Shown here: positions 1-11,249 of the stretch, piece after piece | Position numbering within the stretch: position 1 is the stretch's first letter | Layout: the number at the start of each line of letters is the position of its first letter | NCBI GenBank assembly: GCA_030789695.1 | Contig: CM061135.1 | Span: 108,942,301 to 109,006,300, forward strand | DNA length: 64,000 nucleotides | Source: Scilla litardierei | Lineage: Eukaryota > Streptophyta > Magnoliopsida > Asparagales > Asparagaceae | Direction of reading: 5' to 3' | Notes under the pieces: generated by a model | Database searches by the model: none | Seen by the model: only the letters and a program-made list of their open reading frames with translations | What the model was told of the DNA's origin: nothing | Program-made: the position numbers and the translations under genes

Positions 1-519
1 CTCCCTTCTTGGGCACAACATGTACCGTGCTAACCCAACGACTGTCGAAAATAGGGTAGATAATCCCGGCCTAGAGAAGTCTAACAATCTCCTCCTTTAC
101 TACTTCCATCATAATGGGGTTCAATCTTCGTTGTGGCTCGATGGAAGTGGCTTGCTCATCTTAGCAAAGCCCCAAGCTTACGCCCTTCAAGTACTCTATT
201 GCATACCTGAAAACGTTCTTAAATCTCTTTAGAACATCAAGAATTTTTGCCATCTGGTCTTCGGGTAGCGAGGAGTTCACAATGATCGGTGTGCCGAATC
301 CTTCGCCAAATATTCATACTTCAATCCTGGAGGTAACTCCTTCATCTCAACTTCGTGTGGTCCCGATGCATATTTCTCAAGCTGTGCATCCTCCAATGAA
401 CGGGCCTCTTCTCGGGTCTCCGAGATGCTAACATCCGGAACTTCACTTTCAACCATGGGTTCGCCGGGCGAAGCCTTGCAAGGTAATGAGGAGACCATGG
501 AGGAAGGCTCTGGGTCCAT
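1..519 (-). pseudogene. Athila-type pol remnant: linker after protease and start of reverse transcriptase
   Basis: The minus-strand translation contains ELPPGLKYEYL (about 350-310), then a phrase like PIIVNSSLP, then RRLNP, AGIIYPI and VVPKKG (about 130-1). These are the usual landmarks before and at the start of plant Athila/Ty3 reverse transcriptase. The reading frame changes near 290 and in-frame stops are visible near 165 and 75, so it cannot make a polyprotein. The RT catalytic residues would lie outside the window to the left. This is confident as an Athila-like pol fragment; no function is expected. Confidence 0.75.
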
Positions 520-1230
520 CTCAAGTGTATGATAATTATCCGGTAAAAAGCTTCAACACGAAAGCAAGTCTTAATAGTAGATAGTTCTCCACCACCTCCT
601 CCAATTTTATCATGGTCCCAAACTCCAGGGTGCTCTGTAAGGGACTGCAAGGAAAGGATAGATTCATGCTCACCGCACTTGATAAGCATGGCCAGATGAT
701 CCTCCACACAAATCTCTCTATTGATGCGTAGATCCCCCTGACTGAAGTCGGTACTGGGTATGTCAATAAGCACCGCATCATTAGAAGGGAAAAAGAATGT
801 CATGTCGGGATGTTGCTGAATATCATGATTCCTCTTTTGATTTTCCACTGCATCTGACAGGAAGGATATGATGCTCGAGGTGCTCAGAGATTCTGCTAGA
901 CTTTGTACCAAATAGCCGGTGTGGGGTGCATGTGCCCAAATATCATCTGAAATGGCACACGACATTCTTGCTTTAGAGTAGAAAACTTGTAAGCAAAGGA
1001 GAGAAAGATGACTGAAAGGATAGAGAACATGTTAATAGCACAAGTTGTAGGAATGGAGAGATAAGAAATGATGACGGCCATATGGAGACATAGTCTACTA
1101 ACCTTTTACAACTAATATGTACAATAAGTCAATGCAAAATTAAAAAGGTTTAAGATGTGAAAATTATCAGATGATAAGGATGTGAGCTAGTCTCAAGGAT
1201 AATAGTGTCCTAAATGTAACAAGCACGTTG
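520..1230 (-). other. Degraded internal region of Athila-type element A
   Basis: This stretch lies between the primer-binding site and the recognisable pol fragment. A 207-codon minus-strand reading frame (965-342) crosses it, but I do not recognise a gag or protease motif in it. It includes an acidic segment and a glycine run, and it changes frame where the pol fragment begins. It most likely holds rearranged gag-pro remains. No independent gene is supported. Confidence 0.4.
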
Positions 1231-1250
1231 CCTCCCCGGCAGCGGTGCCA
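1231..1250 (-). promoter_or_regulatory. Primer-binding site of element A (tRNA-Asp type)
   Basis: On the minus strand the site reads TGGCACCGCTGCCGGGGAGG. It differs by two bases from TGGCGCCGTTGCCGGGGAGG, the form complementary to the 3' end of tRNA-Asp used by Athila elements. It lies seven bases inside the LTR end, which fixes element orientation. Confidence 0.75.
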
Positions 1251-1882
1251 TAAAGCTTGACCGCCCGTCCGTTTGGCACTCAAATCGGGACGGAGATACT
1301 AGGATTAGAATTTGTAAACCGCAAGCGTACGGTGTCGAAGTGTTGCTTAGGGGTCGATCACAGGGAGACGTGTGTTGTGCTTGTGAACATTCAGGATCCG
1401 GATCACCCAGTGGGTGAGCTAGCATATTCTCTGGGTGGTTGTCACGATAGTAGATTAATAGAAAAGATGTAAGAGGTAAAAAAGGTAACCTAGGACTTTG
1501 GCTTCCGCCCTATCATGAGTTCTCAATATTACGACCGAGGGATAGGGATGCGGTCGGATTCTAGGTTTTAGCGGTGAGACGTTGCCTCTAATAATGGTAC
1601 CTAGCGTCCCATGGGATCGATATTCCGGTCGATTCCCAGGATGATACGCTAGGTCTACCTGGGTTCGGATGGTGGGCACTCCCATGTCCAACACCGCCTG
1701 ACTCCAGGAGCACTAAGCTCACAACGATTGCTCCCGACATTTCATCCAAGCCGTTCCCACGTGCAAGGAGTCAATGTCTACGCTAAGTGGGTGAGCTGTG
1801 GCTAGGGAATCAAACTCCCGTTCTATTTTCCCTTGGCCCGACGGTCAAAGGCGTTCTTTCTCCGGCCAATGACAATAAAACG

Positions 1883-1898
1883 CCCCCCCCCCCCCCCC
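1883..1898. repeat. Poly-C tract, 16 bases
   Basis: Sixteen consecutive C residues interrupt the element A LTR. The matching place in the sister LTR near 49522 reads GGGACGTTTTATT, without a run. Confidence 0.95.
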
Positions 1899-2276
1899 GT
1901 GTAACCATCTAAATCCCTATATCCTATCGAATCCCTAATCCTATGGCCGTTCTAGGGAGAACATATGAAGGGGCTTCCACCAATGTCCCAGATTGAAGAA
2001 CTACTCACTATTCATGGCATGAAATGTAACAAAACAGATTATAGCCATCAAAATGGAAATCATGCAATAGATTACTGTAGCAAATAGAAGTATAAACGCA
2101 ACATTAAAATATAAGAACGATCAAGGAACTTACAAATAGAGTTTAATTCAAAGCAGCCAAAAATCTCTAAACCAGCTTTAAAATGGGGATTACGTTTCTG
2201 GGAAAACCTAGCTCTATTTATACAATTTGGCAAGATGCCAGGGAATATTCCCACTAAAATACAAAAAATAGACATT

Positions 2277-2585
2277 CACCCGATCGGTTGAAACTTCAAC
2301 CGATCGGGTGAGACGATCAGGAAACTTGGTCTTCGGCTACGATAGATCTCACCCGATCGCTGAACCGATCGGGTGATTCTTCGAATTCTCGAACATGAGA
2401 AGCAGCAGCTACAGGTGACCCGATCGGTTGACAAGTCAACCGATCGGATGAACTTTGGCTCTCAAAACAGCGATTTGTGCCACATTCACCCGATCACTGA
2501 ACCGATCGAGTGGAACTGCCTCTTCCTCGGGACTGATACGGCCGCACGAACCGGTCTGGTGGATCTGTCAACCCGATCGGTTGAG
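2277..2585. repeat. Array of palindromic ACCCGATCGGTT words in LTR
   Basis: The word ACCCGATCGGTT (core CCGATCGG) occurs repeatedly in both orientations. At 2277-2310 two copies face each other as CACCCGATCGGTTGAA, a 2-base AC spacer and its exact reverse complement, giving a perfect 16-bp stem. A second facing pair is at 2419-2450. The same word array is in the sister LTRs near 39919-40225 and 48868-49187. Confidence 0.85.
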
Positions 2586-2831
2586 AGCAGATACATATTT
2601 TATCTTGACGATTGGTTCTCAGGGTCTCGTGCAACACCTCCCATTGCTCCGGCGACTCATGATGTTGGTATTGTATGTCCCCTGCGCCAGCAATATCCTA
2701 CAAAAGGATACAAACACAACAAAAGTAAAAAAGGAACTAAAAAACACAAAGGAACCGATTCGAAACAACGAAAAATGACAAGAAATTACGGAGAAGACGT
2801 GCTTGAATATATAAAATATAAACGGACGTCA

Positions 2832-2908
2832 TGCTCAGACCCCTTGTGTTTGGTGGAGCCGATCTAAAAGCTTCGGGAGAGCTTTTGGGAACCCCGCACC
2901 CGTCCAAC
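2832..2908 (-). pseudogene. Sliver of Tat-type pol just after protease
   Basis: The minus-strand translation from 2908 reads RVRGSQKLSR, then a stop. This is the phrase that follows LHGVG in Tat-lineage polyproteins. LHGVG itself is at 11250-11264, on the other side of Copia-1, and the frame is continuous across the CCAAC target duplication. The sliver therefore belongs to the same Tat element as 11250-12867, and shows that Copia-1 and element A inserted 77 bp apart in it. Confidence 0.7.
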
Positions 2909-4340
2909 TATTAGTGGTTTTGCCCTAGGCCAAATATTTGGACCTTATATTATGTCATTTTCATTTATAAAATGTTTCTCTTATTGTTATTATTATATTG
3001 CTTGCATGTTTCTTTATAATAATGTTTGAATAGCTGTTTTATGTTATTCTAAGCATCCCTAATCATTCATCATTAAATGTTTAATAAAGAATTAAGACTA
3101 GTATGCGTTTGGTTGATAATTATGAGATAATTATATATATGGTGATACAAATCAAACTTATAGGTACCTGTTGGAGAACATGTGATGGATAGACTCGCTA
3201 TGAGATCATTACATGGATTAGTGTCATAAATGATCTCATAATAGTTATGTCATAGAATCCTTAGACCTGAGATCATCATAGTTTCCTACATAAGGAACAT
3301 CATGTTTTGACATAATCAAATGTTATCTTTAATCAGATAATCATAAAGGTTATGATAAGACATGATGTGAATTATGCAGAGGAAAGTGAATGAACAAGAT
3401 GGAATTTGTCCCTCTCCTATGAGAGAGATATCTAATGGGCCCCTCGATAAGTATGACTGAGAAATGCATGGCCGTGCTCAAATGAATGTCATTTGATTTT
3501 ATCAGTCTACTTAGAAAGCGAGAAATTAAATGTTTGAACAATATAAGTATGATGTTGCCCATGACTTATGTTCAAATAAGATATATGTTCTATTGGTTAG
3601 GTTAATATCAGAGTAACGATATTCATATTAATTGGGTAGTCATAACGTCTTGCTAGAGACCAATTATGACTCGTGGGCTTTTAATGGGATTAAGCCCACT
3701 GCAAATTTGATATGAGCCTATTGAGTCGCATACAAAGAACGTAATGGATATGATAGGGTTTAAACATGATTTCGAATTTGATTTGAAATTCTCAATATGG
3801 CGAAATATCTTAACTGACAGATATTAACTGACATATATTGTCTCTCGTTAAGATATTATATCTAAGATATCATCACGTAAAAAATGCGTTAAAGAGTTAA
3901 CAGATAATATACGATATTATCCTAAATATATCTTTTGTAACCGAAATGCGTTAAGTGGTTAACGTAGGATTCTTATCCCTAAGATATCGCTGCGTAACTG
4001 AAATGCATTAAGAGGTTAACGTGTGATTCTATATAAGATATATAAAGAGGATTTTTAGTTTTTACGATTTCAATCTATCTCCTCCGTTTTGAGAAAAACA
4101 AAGAGCGAGAGAAACCATAGTTACGATAAAGGAGCTAGCACCCTCGTAATTCTTGTTCGTGATGTTTGCGTGTGGATACCAATTGAGGGTGGTCGTTCGT
4201 AGAGCAGCACCTGTAGTCCAACACATTCAAATCGTCACAAGGTTAGTAATCTATTCGAATCAATTAGAAACGCATGGATCTTGGTAGGTTTCTATTTTCC
4301 GCTGCGTATAACCTAGTTATGCATGATAGAAATCCTAACC
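2909..4340 (+). repeat. Copia-1 5' LTR
   Basis: It is a direct repeat of 9804-11244 with scattered substitutions and small indels. A segment of about 25 bp present in the 3' LTR near 10480-10505 is absent here near 3578. Near 3840-4025 a unit of about 55 bp built round GTTAACG and AAGATATCG is repeated about three times. Confidence 0.9.
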
Positions 4341-4341
4341 A

Positions 4342-4353
4342 TGGTATCAGAGC
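4342..4353 (+). promoter_or_regulatory. Copia-1 primer-binding site
   Basis: TGGTATCAGAGC is the usual complement of plant initiator tRNA-Met used by copia elements. It lies one base after the 5' LTR. Confidence 0.9.
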
Positions 4354-6101
4354 TTCTTGCGAATTCAATTGATTTGAATATGCCTTGTTTATATGTATGC
4401 GATGTCTATAAATTCGTTGGCATGAGTTTAACTTGTATGTATGTTGATGCATAAACACGATTACATATTGTTAATTGATAAAGACAATCTGTTTAATCTG
4501 TCTGTATGAGATACAAATATATTTGATGTTTAATAATATACATGACATGTATATGGCCACGAAATTAATCACTATTAATTTGATCAACATGGGTTATGAA
4601 TACGCTGTTATTATATGATTAACGTGATTATTGTTAATGTGATTAATATGTTAATTTATGATTATTGTTTTATATGACTAAACCTACGCTAATCACTGTT
4701 TAATATGATTAAACTTATGCAGATCATTATTTAATATGTTTAATGTGATTAAACTTATGGTAATCATTATTTAATATGATTAAACCTATGCAGATCATTG
4801 TTCAATATGATTAATATGATCAACTAACGCTGATTAATGTGATTGTTTAACACGATTAAACTAACGCTGATTTGATCAGCAGATTCTGAGTAATGACTAT
4901 GTAATACGATTAAAATGATGCTGATATGATCAGCAGATTCATCATTCAGAAATTTAAATAGGGTTTTAAAGGAAAAAAATCATTAATGAGATTACTGATA
5001 ACTCAAAGCACCGAGGGGCGCTGCTCCTCGACCCCGCCCAGCAGGACTGCCGTTTTCGTTGCGCATTATATGTCGTGGAAATTATTAAACAGAAATTATA
5101 ATACATCATTTAAATTAAATTTAATCTATTATACAATTCATGAAGTTTGTCCTACATGGCACTTTTGTCCCACGTGGCAGTTTTGTCCCAGTCATATTTT
5201 TGGTTTCTGACGGGGAAGCCACGTGGAGGTTGGGCGGGGGTCTGGACTTGGGTTTGGGATGAGTTTTTGGTTATTTTTTTTGCTTTTTAGTCCCTGTTTT
5301 TCCTCTTTTCCCTCCGACCCTCCTCTCTCTCACACACCCACGCTTTTTGCACTTTGGCGACCGCTTCTCTCTGCATTTGTGCCCGAGCGACGACTGCCTC
5401 CGTGCCCTTCGGGCACGGGTTATGACTAGTACAATGATATGTGATAACATGATTTATTTTGATGTATGTATGATGTTTTGCATGCTCACATGTTATATAT
5501 ATATTATGTTTATCAGTTTTGTATGAGATGCGATGTATGATGATATATGTGTATGAGATGCCATGAATGAAATGATGCATAATATATTAATATAAATAGA
5601 CATCATAACTTAATTGTTAAAATTTCCTCACCATAATTTTAAGTCTTATGTCACCCATGATTTGAATACCTATCAAGACTATGATCACCAAAATGTGGGT
5701 TCTGCCAAAGCGAAGTGCATTGGGTTATCATAGTACCGCAGGATCGGTAATCGTGCTACCCAAATATTTGAAAATGGTTAGACTTAATTAGGCTATCAAA
5801 ATGGTTTTGGGCCTAAGGGCATTAGATGAGATCATAACATGCTTAGACATATGACGTCAAAATCCCATAAAGAATCTAAGAATTATATGAGATGTAATTG
5901 GTAAAGTGTTACCTACCTAAATAACTTGATTTTAAGTGTCATGCCAAAGCTGACTTAAAGTTTGGTAAAATATGGATCTTAGCCCACTAAAGTGTTATAA
6001 TTGTTGTAATTAATATTGAGGGTTATTAATTTTGTGGGAGTTTCATGAAACATTTTAAAATGAAATTGGTACTAATGTTTATTTTGCATATTTGTAGATC
6101 A
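4354..6101 (+). other. Long Copia-1 leader with AT-rich repeats and a GC hairpin
   Basis: There are 1.75 kb between the PBS and gag with no supported ORF. Region 4600-4930 is a degenerate repeat of phrases such as ATATGATTAAACTTATGCAG. Region 5148-5190 holds three copies of an approximately 18-bp unit TTTTGTCCCACGTGGCA. A GC-rich, pyrimidine-rich island spans 4990-5430 and ends in a perfect 8-bp stem with a TTC loop (CCGTGCCC/GGGCACGG, 5400-5418). Short ORFs here look spurious. Confidence 0.6.
5400..5418 (+). other. Perfect GC hairpin in Copia-1 leader
   Basis: CCGTGCCC and GGGCACGG pair over 8 bp round a TTC loop. In an RNA leader this could serve packaging, dimerisation or translation, which is inference only. 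Confidence 0.6.
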
Positions 6102-6973
6102 ATGGCATCTCATAACACTTCTGCACTATCACTGCGATCTGTCCTTTAGAAGGACAAGCTGAAAGAAAATGGCACCAACTTCCTTGACTGGTTCATAAAC
6201 ATGAGAATTGTTCTCAAGCATGAAAGGAAGTTGTATGTCCTGGATGATCCTCTCCCTGAAGAACCACCTACTGATGCTTCAAAGGCTGTAAAGGATAAGT
6301 ATAAGAAACATCTTGATGATTCTGTTGATGTTGGTTGTCTTATGTTAGCCACTATGTGCCCAGAACTTCAGAAGGATCTGGAACACATGGAGGCTTATAG
6401 CTGAGTGTTCATCTTACGGAGATTTTCCAATAACATGCAAGGCATGAAAGGTATGAGACTACCAATGGTCTGCATGCTTGCAAAATGGCTAAAGGTGCAT
6501 CAGTGAGCGCTCATGTTTTGAAGATGAAAGGCTATATTGATCATCTTGAAAGGCTTGGATTTCTCCTCAGTTTAGAACTGGCTACAGATTTGATCCTTAA
6601 TTCATTGACTGATGGTTTTGATCAGTTTGTCATGTAATACAATATGAATGACATGGAGAAATCTCTTGCTCAGCTGCATTCGATGCTTAAAACTGCTGAG
6701 CAAAGTATAAACAAAAAGCCTAGTCATCTACTTATAGTCAACAATGGTAAAGGAATGAAACACAAGGGAAAGCCTAAAGCAAGAGTTTCAAGTAAGCCCA
6801 AAGGAAAGGCTAAAGCAAAAGTTGCTGATAAGCCTGCAAAATTTCCAAAGGAGGGAGTTTGTTTCCATTGCAATGGACCTGGTCATTGGAAGCGGAATTA
6901 CAAGCTCTATTTGGAAGATCTGAAGAAAAAGAAGAGTAGTGAGACTACATCTTCAGGTATTTATGTTTTTTGA
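6102..6973 (+). pseudogene. Copia-1 gag remnant with damaged zinc knuckle
   Basis: The likely start MASHNTSALS (6102) is followed after an in-frame stop by KDKLKENGTNFLDW, the classic start of copia gag (UBN2-like capsid). Frames shift repeatedly between 6400 and 6640. The nucleocapsid end carries CFHCNGPGHWKRNY (about 6859-6900), a CCHC knuckle in which the last Cys is replaced by Tyr. Basic Lys-rich repeats precede the knuckle. The gene can no longer make a working Gag. Confidence 0.8.
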
Positions 6974-7990
6974 AATTAATTTATCTACATCTACTTTCTG
7001 GGTATTAAATACTGGATATGGATCTCACATTTGTACAAATGTGCAGGGGTTGAAAAGAAGTAGACAACTGGAAAGGGGCGAAGTGGACCTACGAGTTGGA
7101 AATGGAGCAAGAGTTGCTGCTTTAGCTGTAGAATCCTATGAATTGTCTTTGCCAAATGGGCTATTGTTAGTTTTAAACAATTATTACTATGTTCCTACCT
7201 TTAGTAGGAATATTTTTCAGTTTCTTATCTGGATGATGAACAATCTTATTTTCTTATTAAGAATAAGAGATGCTCCATTTATTATGATGATGTGCTTTAT
7301 TGTATTGCGGATTCATTTGATGGCCTTTACGTTCTAAATCTAGACAACTCCAACAATGGATAAATCTTTAACATAACTGCTAAGAAATCCAAACCCAATA
7401 ATATGAATCCCACATATTTATGGCATTGTCGTCTTGGTCATATAAACGAGAAACACATATCTAAGCTCCATCAAGATGGACTTTTAGAGTCATTTGATTT
7501 TGAATCATTTGAAAATTGCAAATCTAGCTTATTAGGCAAAATGACAAAGAATCCTTTCACTGGATAAAATGAAAGGGCTAATGATTTATTAGGCCTAATA
7601 CAAACTGATGTATGTGGTCTATTAAGTATCCATGCTAGGGGAGGATTTCAGTACTTCATTACATTCACTGATGATTTCAGTAGATATGGCTATATCTATC
7701 TAATGAAACATAAACATGAAACATTTGAAATGTTCAGAAATTTTCAAAATGAAGTGCAAAATCAACTTGGCAAAACTATTAAGGCACTTCGATCTGATCG
7801 GGGTGGTGAATACTTGAGCCAAGAATTTGATGATCATCTCAAGGGTTGTGAAATTGTTTCACAATTAACTCCACCAGGAACACCACAGTGAAATGGTGTA
7901 TCTGAAAGGAGAAATCGAACCTTAGTAGATATGGTTCGATCCATGATAAGTCAAACAGATCTTCCATTATCCTTCTGGGGCATGCCTTAG
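6966..7990 (+). pseudogene. Copia-1 protease and integrase remnant
   Basis: The protease shows WVLNTGYGSHIC (about 6999-7036). The normal catalytic motif is DTG, so the active-site Asp has become Asn. The integrase zinc-binding start YLWHCRLGHINEKH is near 7417-7460. The catalytic core shows TDVCG, FTDDFSRYGY and SDRGGEY (7600-7815), with a stop after PFTG (7565), a stop at 7889 and another near 7988. The order protease-integrase-RT is that of copia. Confidence 0.85.
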
Positions 7991-7998
7991 AAACAGCT

Positions 7999-8991
7999 GT
8001 GTTCACTTTGAACCGAGTTCCATCTAAAGCGGTTGAAAAGACACCATATGAGATATGGACTGGGAGAACACCTAGTTTGTCTTTTATAAAAATTTGGGGC
8101 TGTGAGGCTTCTGTGAAAAGACAAGTTTCAGATAAATTAGCCCCAAAATATAATAAATGCCTTTTTGTGGGATATCCTAAAGAAACTAAAGGATATTACT
8201 TTTATAATCCCTCTGAGAACAAAGTGTTTATTGCTCGAAATGGTGTCTTTCTAGAAAAGGAATTTATTTCTAAAAGAACCAGTGAGAGCAAAGTACACCT
8301 CGAAGAGTTTCAAGAATCACGAGATGGCATAGAACCTATGGTGGAAGCTCAACAAGTTCCACAAACAGTTGTAGAACTTGTACGAGCTACACAAGCACCA
8401 CGTAGATCTGATAGGCCACGACACATGCCCGAGAGATATGGATTTCTCATAACGGACACTCGTGAAGTACTGCTCATAGATCAAGATGAGCCTACTACCT
8501 ATCAAGAAGCCGTGTCAAATCCAGAATCTGATAAATGGCTAGGAGCTATGAAATCTGAAATGCAATCCATGTATGATAATCAAGTTTGGACCTTGATTGA
8601 TCCACCGGAAGGGGTTAAAACCATTGGGTGCAAGTGGGTTTTTATGAAGAAAACTGACATGAATGGCAAAGTGCATACCTTTAAAGCAAGACTTGTTGAA
8701 AAAGGCTTCAAACAAACTCATGGTATAGACTATGAGGAATCATTTTCGCCAGTCGCAATGCTTAAATCAATAAGGATTCTAATTACCATAGTAGTATTTC
8801 TTGTTTTATATGTTGATGACATATTACTCATTGGAAATGACATCCCTATGTTGCAAACAACCAAGACTTGGTTAGGGAGTTCTTTCTCAATGAAAGATTT
8901 AGGCAAGGCTGCTTATATCCTTGAGATTAAGATCTATATGGATAGATCTAAAAGGATAATTTGTCTGATCCAAAGTACATACATAGAATAG
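7999..8991 (+). pseudogene. Copia-1 integrase C-end and reverse transcriptase with internal deletion
   Basis: A 330-codon open frame starts with the integrase C-terminal phrase RTPSLSFIKIWGCEA, then the linker, then RT with AMKSEMQSMYDNQVW (about residue 180), KWVFMKKTDMNGK and ARLVEKGFKQ. SIRILITIV is joined directly to VFLVLYVDDILLIGND. The roughly 110 residues normally between these blocks, which hold the first catalytic Asp, are missing. The YVDD box itself is intact. RT cannot be active. The frame stops at 8989-8991, near a further break before RNase H. Confidence 0.85.
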
Positions 8992-9022
8992 GTTCAACAT
9001 ATAAGAATCTAAAAGAGGATTC

Positions 9023-9751
9023 TTGCTAATGTCTCATGGTATTTCTCTTAGCAAGACTCAATGTCTTATGACATCGGATGAGCGAGATTGCATGAGTAAG
9101 ACTCCTTATGCTTCGGCTATAGGATCTATCATGTATGCCATGATATGTACTCGACCAGACGTGTCGTATGCTTTGAGCTTGACAAGAAGATACCAGTCAG
9201 ACCCCGATGAAAGTCACTGGACACCAGACAAGAATATCCTTAAGTACTTTAGAAGAAATAAGGATGCATTCGTGGTCTATGGAGGATTAGAAGATGAGCT
9301 AGTTGTAAATGGTTACACAGATGCAAGCTTCCAATCTGATAAAGATGACTTTAAATCACAGTCTGGATATGTGTTTATGTTAAATGGAAGTGCTGTAAGT
9401 TGGAAAAGTTCCAAGCAAAGTACTATTACAGATTCTACAACAGAAGCTGAGTATATTGCAGCATCAGATGCAACTAAGGAAGCAGTATGGATAAGGAAGT
9501 TCATTACTGAACTAGGAGTAGTTCCTAGTATCGCAAATCCAGTGGTTCTCTACTGTGACAATAATGGTGCTATTGCACAGGCAAAAGAGCCCAGATCTCA
9601 TCATGATCCAAACATATACTCAGGCGTTATCATCTCATTTGAGAAATTATTAAGAATAATGACGTCAAGATATGCAGAGTACCAACAGATGACAACATTG
9701 CTGATCCACTTACCAAAGCTCTCTCACAAGGCAAACATGATAAACATATGA
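9023..9751 (+). pseudogene. Copia-1 RNase H region
   Basis: The open frame contains TPYASAIGSIMYAM, CTRPDVSYALS, NGYTDASFQSDKDD (RNase H first Asp), SQSGYVFMLNG, STTEAEYIAASDA and YCDNNGAIAQA, the standard end of copia pol. After AKEPRSHH (about 9606) the frame departs from the expected sequence, so the last part reads out of frame until about 9750. It is followed by a purine-rich stretch and the 3' LTR. Confidence 0.85.
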
Positions 9752-9803
9752 GGTCTATGGGTATTAGATACTTGTATAATTAGGCCTAATGCTAGTGTGA
9801 GAT

Positions 9804-11244
9804 TGTTAGTGGTTTTGCCTTAGGCCAAATATTTGGACATTATGTTATGTCATTTTCATTTATAAAATGTTTCTCTTATTGTTATTATTATATTGCTTGC
9901 ATGTTTCTTTATAATAATATTTGAGTAGCTATTTTATGTTATTCTAAGTATCCCTAGTCATTTATCATTAAAGGTTTAATAAAGAATTAAGACTATTATG
10001 AGTTTGGTTGATAATTATGGGATAATTATATGTATGGTGATACAAATCAAACTTATAGGTACCTGTTGGAGAACATGTACTGGATAGACTCGCTACGAGA
10101 TCATTACATGGATTAGTGTCATAAATGATCTCATAATAGTTATGTCATAGAATCCTTAGACCTGATATCATCAAAGTTTCCTACATAAGGAACATCGTGT
10201 TTTGACATAATCAAACGCTATCTTTAATCAGATAATCATAAAGATTATGATTAAACATGATGTGAATTATGCAGATGAAAGTGAATGAACAAGATGGAAT
10301 TTGTCCCTCTCCTATGAGAGAGATATCTAATGGGCCCCTCGATAAGTATGACTGAGAAATGCATGGCCGTGCTCAAATGAATGTCATTTGATTTTATCAG
10401 TCTACTTAGAAAGTGAGAAATTAAATGTTTGAACAATATAAGTATGACATTGCCCATGACTTATGTTCAAATAAGATATCATGTGACAAAAGGAGTATGA
10501 CATGTTCTATTGGTTAGGTTAATATCGGACTAACGATATTTATATTAATTGGGTAGTCATAATGTCTTGCTAGAGACCAATTATGACTCGTGGGCTTTTA
10601 ATGGGATTAAGCCCACTGCCAATTTGATATGAGCCTATTGGGTCGCACACAAAGAACGTAATAGATAGGATATGTTTTAAACATGATTTAGAATTTGATT
10701 TGAAATTTGCAATAGGGCAAAATATCTTAACTGACAGATATTGTATCTTGTTAAGATATTATCCCTAAGATATCGGCGCGTAACAAAATGCGTTAAAGAG
10801 TAAACCGATAATATACGATATTATCCTAACGATATCTTTTGTAACTGAAATACGTTAAGGGGTTAACGTGGGATTCTTATCCCTAAGATATCGCCACGTA
10901 ACTGAAATGCGTTAAGGGGTTAACGTGGGATTCTATTTAAGATATAGAAAGAGGATTTTCAGTTTTTACGATTTCAATCTATCTCCACTGTTTTGAGAAA
11001 AACAAAGAGCAAGAGAAACCCTAGTTGCGGTGAAGGAGCTAGCATCCTCACAGTTCCTGTTCGTGACATTCGTGTGTGGATACCAATTAAGGGTGGTCAT
11101 TCGTAGAGCAGCACCTGTGGTCTGACACATTCAGATCGTCACAAGATTAGTAATCTATTCGAATCAATTAGAAACACATGGATCTTGGTAGGTTTCTATT
11201 TTCCGCTGCGTATAAACTAGTTTTGCATGATAGAAATCCTAGCA
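9804..11244 (+). repeat. Copia-1 3' LTR
   Basis: It starts TGTTAG after GTGTGAGAT and ends CCTAGCA, followed at once by the CCAAC duplication. It carries the approximately 55-bp GTTAACG/AAGATATCG repeats at about 10745-10935. Confidence 0.9.
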
Positions 11245-11249
11245 CCAAC

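Larger units (their letters stand above)
1..2831 (-). mobile_element. Athila-type Ty3/gypsy element A, minus strand, cut by the window edge
   Basis: Reading leftwards on the minus strand there is a 5' LTR (2831-1258), a tRNA-Asp-type primer-binding site (1250-1231) and degraded internal sequence that reaches the start of reverse transcriptase before the window ends. Only about 1 kb separates the PBS from RT, where a full gag-protease would need about 2 kb or more, so most of gag-pro is deleted. The LTR is related to those of the element at 39672-50148, sharing its start (TGACGT), its ACCCGATCGGTT words and its end next to AGCTTTATGGC. It sits in the protease-RT spacer of the Tat-type element whose sliver is at 2832-2908. 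The other end lies outside the window, so its target duplication cannot be checked. Confidence 0.75.
1258..2831 (-). repeat. 5' LTR of Athila-type element A
   Basis: The LTR begins TGACGTCCG on the minus strand (2831) and ends GGTCA (1258). It aligns along its length with the LTRs at 39672-41165 and 48621-50148. Shared landmarks include the palindromic ACCCGATCGGTT words (2277-2585), the AGCGATT-poor AT-rich middle, and the repeated phrase on the Athila end near 1330. A run of 16 C residues (1883-1898) replaces a non-repetitive stretch in the sister LTRs. Confidence 0.8.
2909..11244 (+). mobile_element. Copia-1, near-complete Ty1/copia retrotransposon
   Basis: Two direct LTRs (2909-4340 and 9804-11244) enclose a tRNA-iMet-type PBS and degraded gag, protease, integrase, RT and RNase H in the copia order. 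The 5-bp duplication CCAAC flanks it exactly (2904-2908 and 11245-11249). The 3' LTR starts TGTTAG and ends AGCA; the 5' LTR has TATTAG and AACC, so both of its terminal dinucleotides have mutated. In-frame stops, a lost protease Asp and a deletion in RT make it defective. It lies in the protease-RT spacer of the minus-strand Tat element. Confidence 0.9.

Noticed and set aside
5223..5429. Small ORF with signal-peptide-like start MEVGRGSGLGFGMSFWLFF
   Set aside because: It lies in the Copia-1 leader, is short, and its hydrophobic part comes from a T-rich run. No conserved feature.
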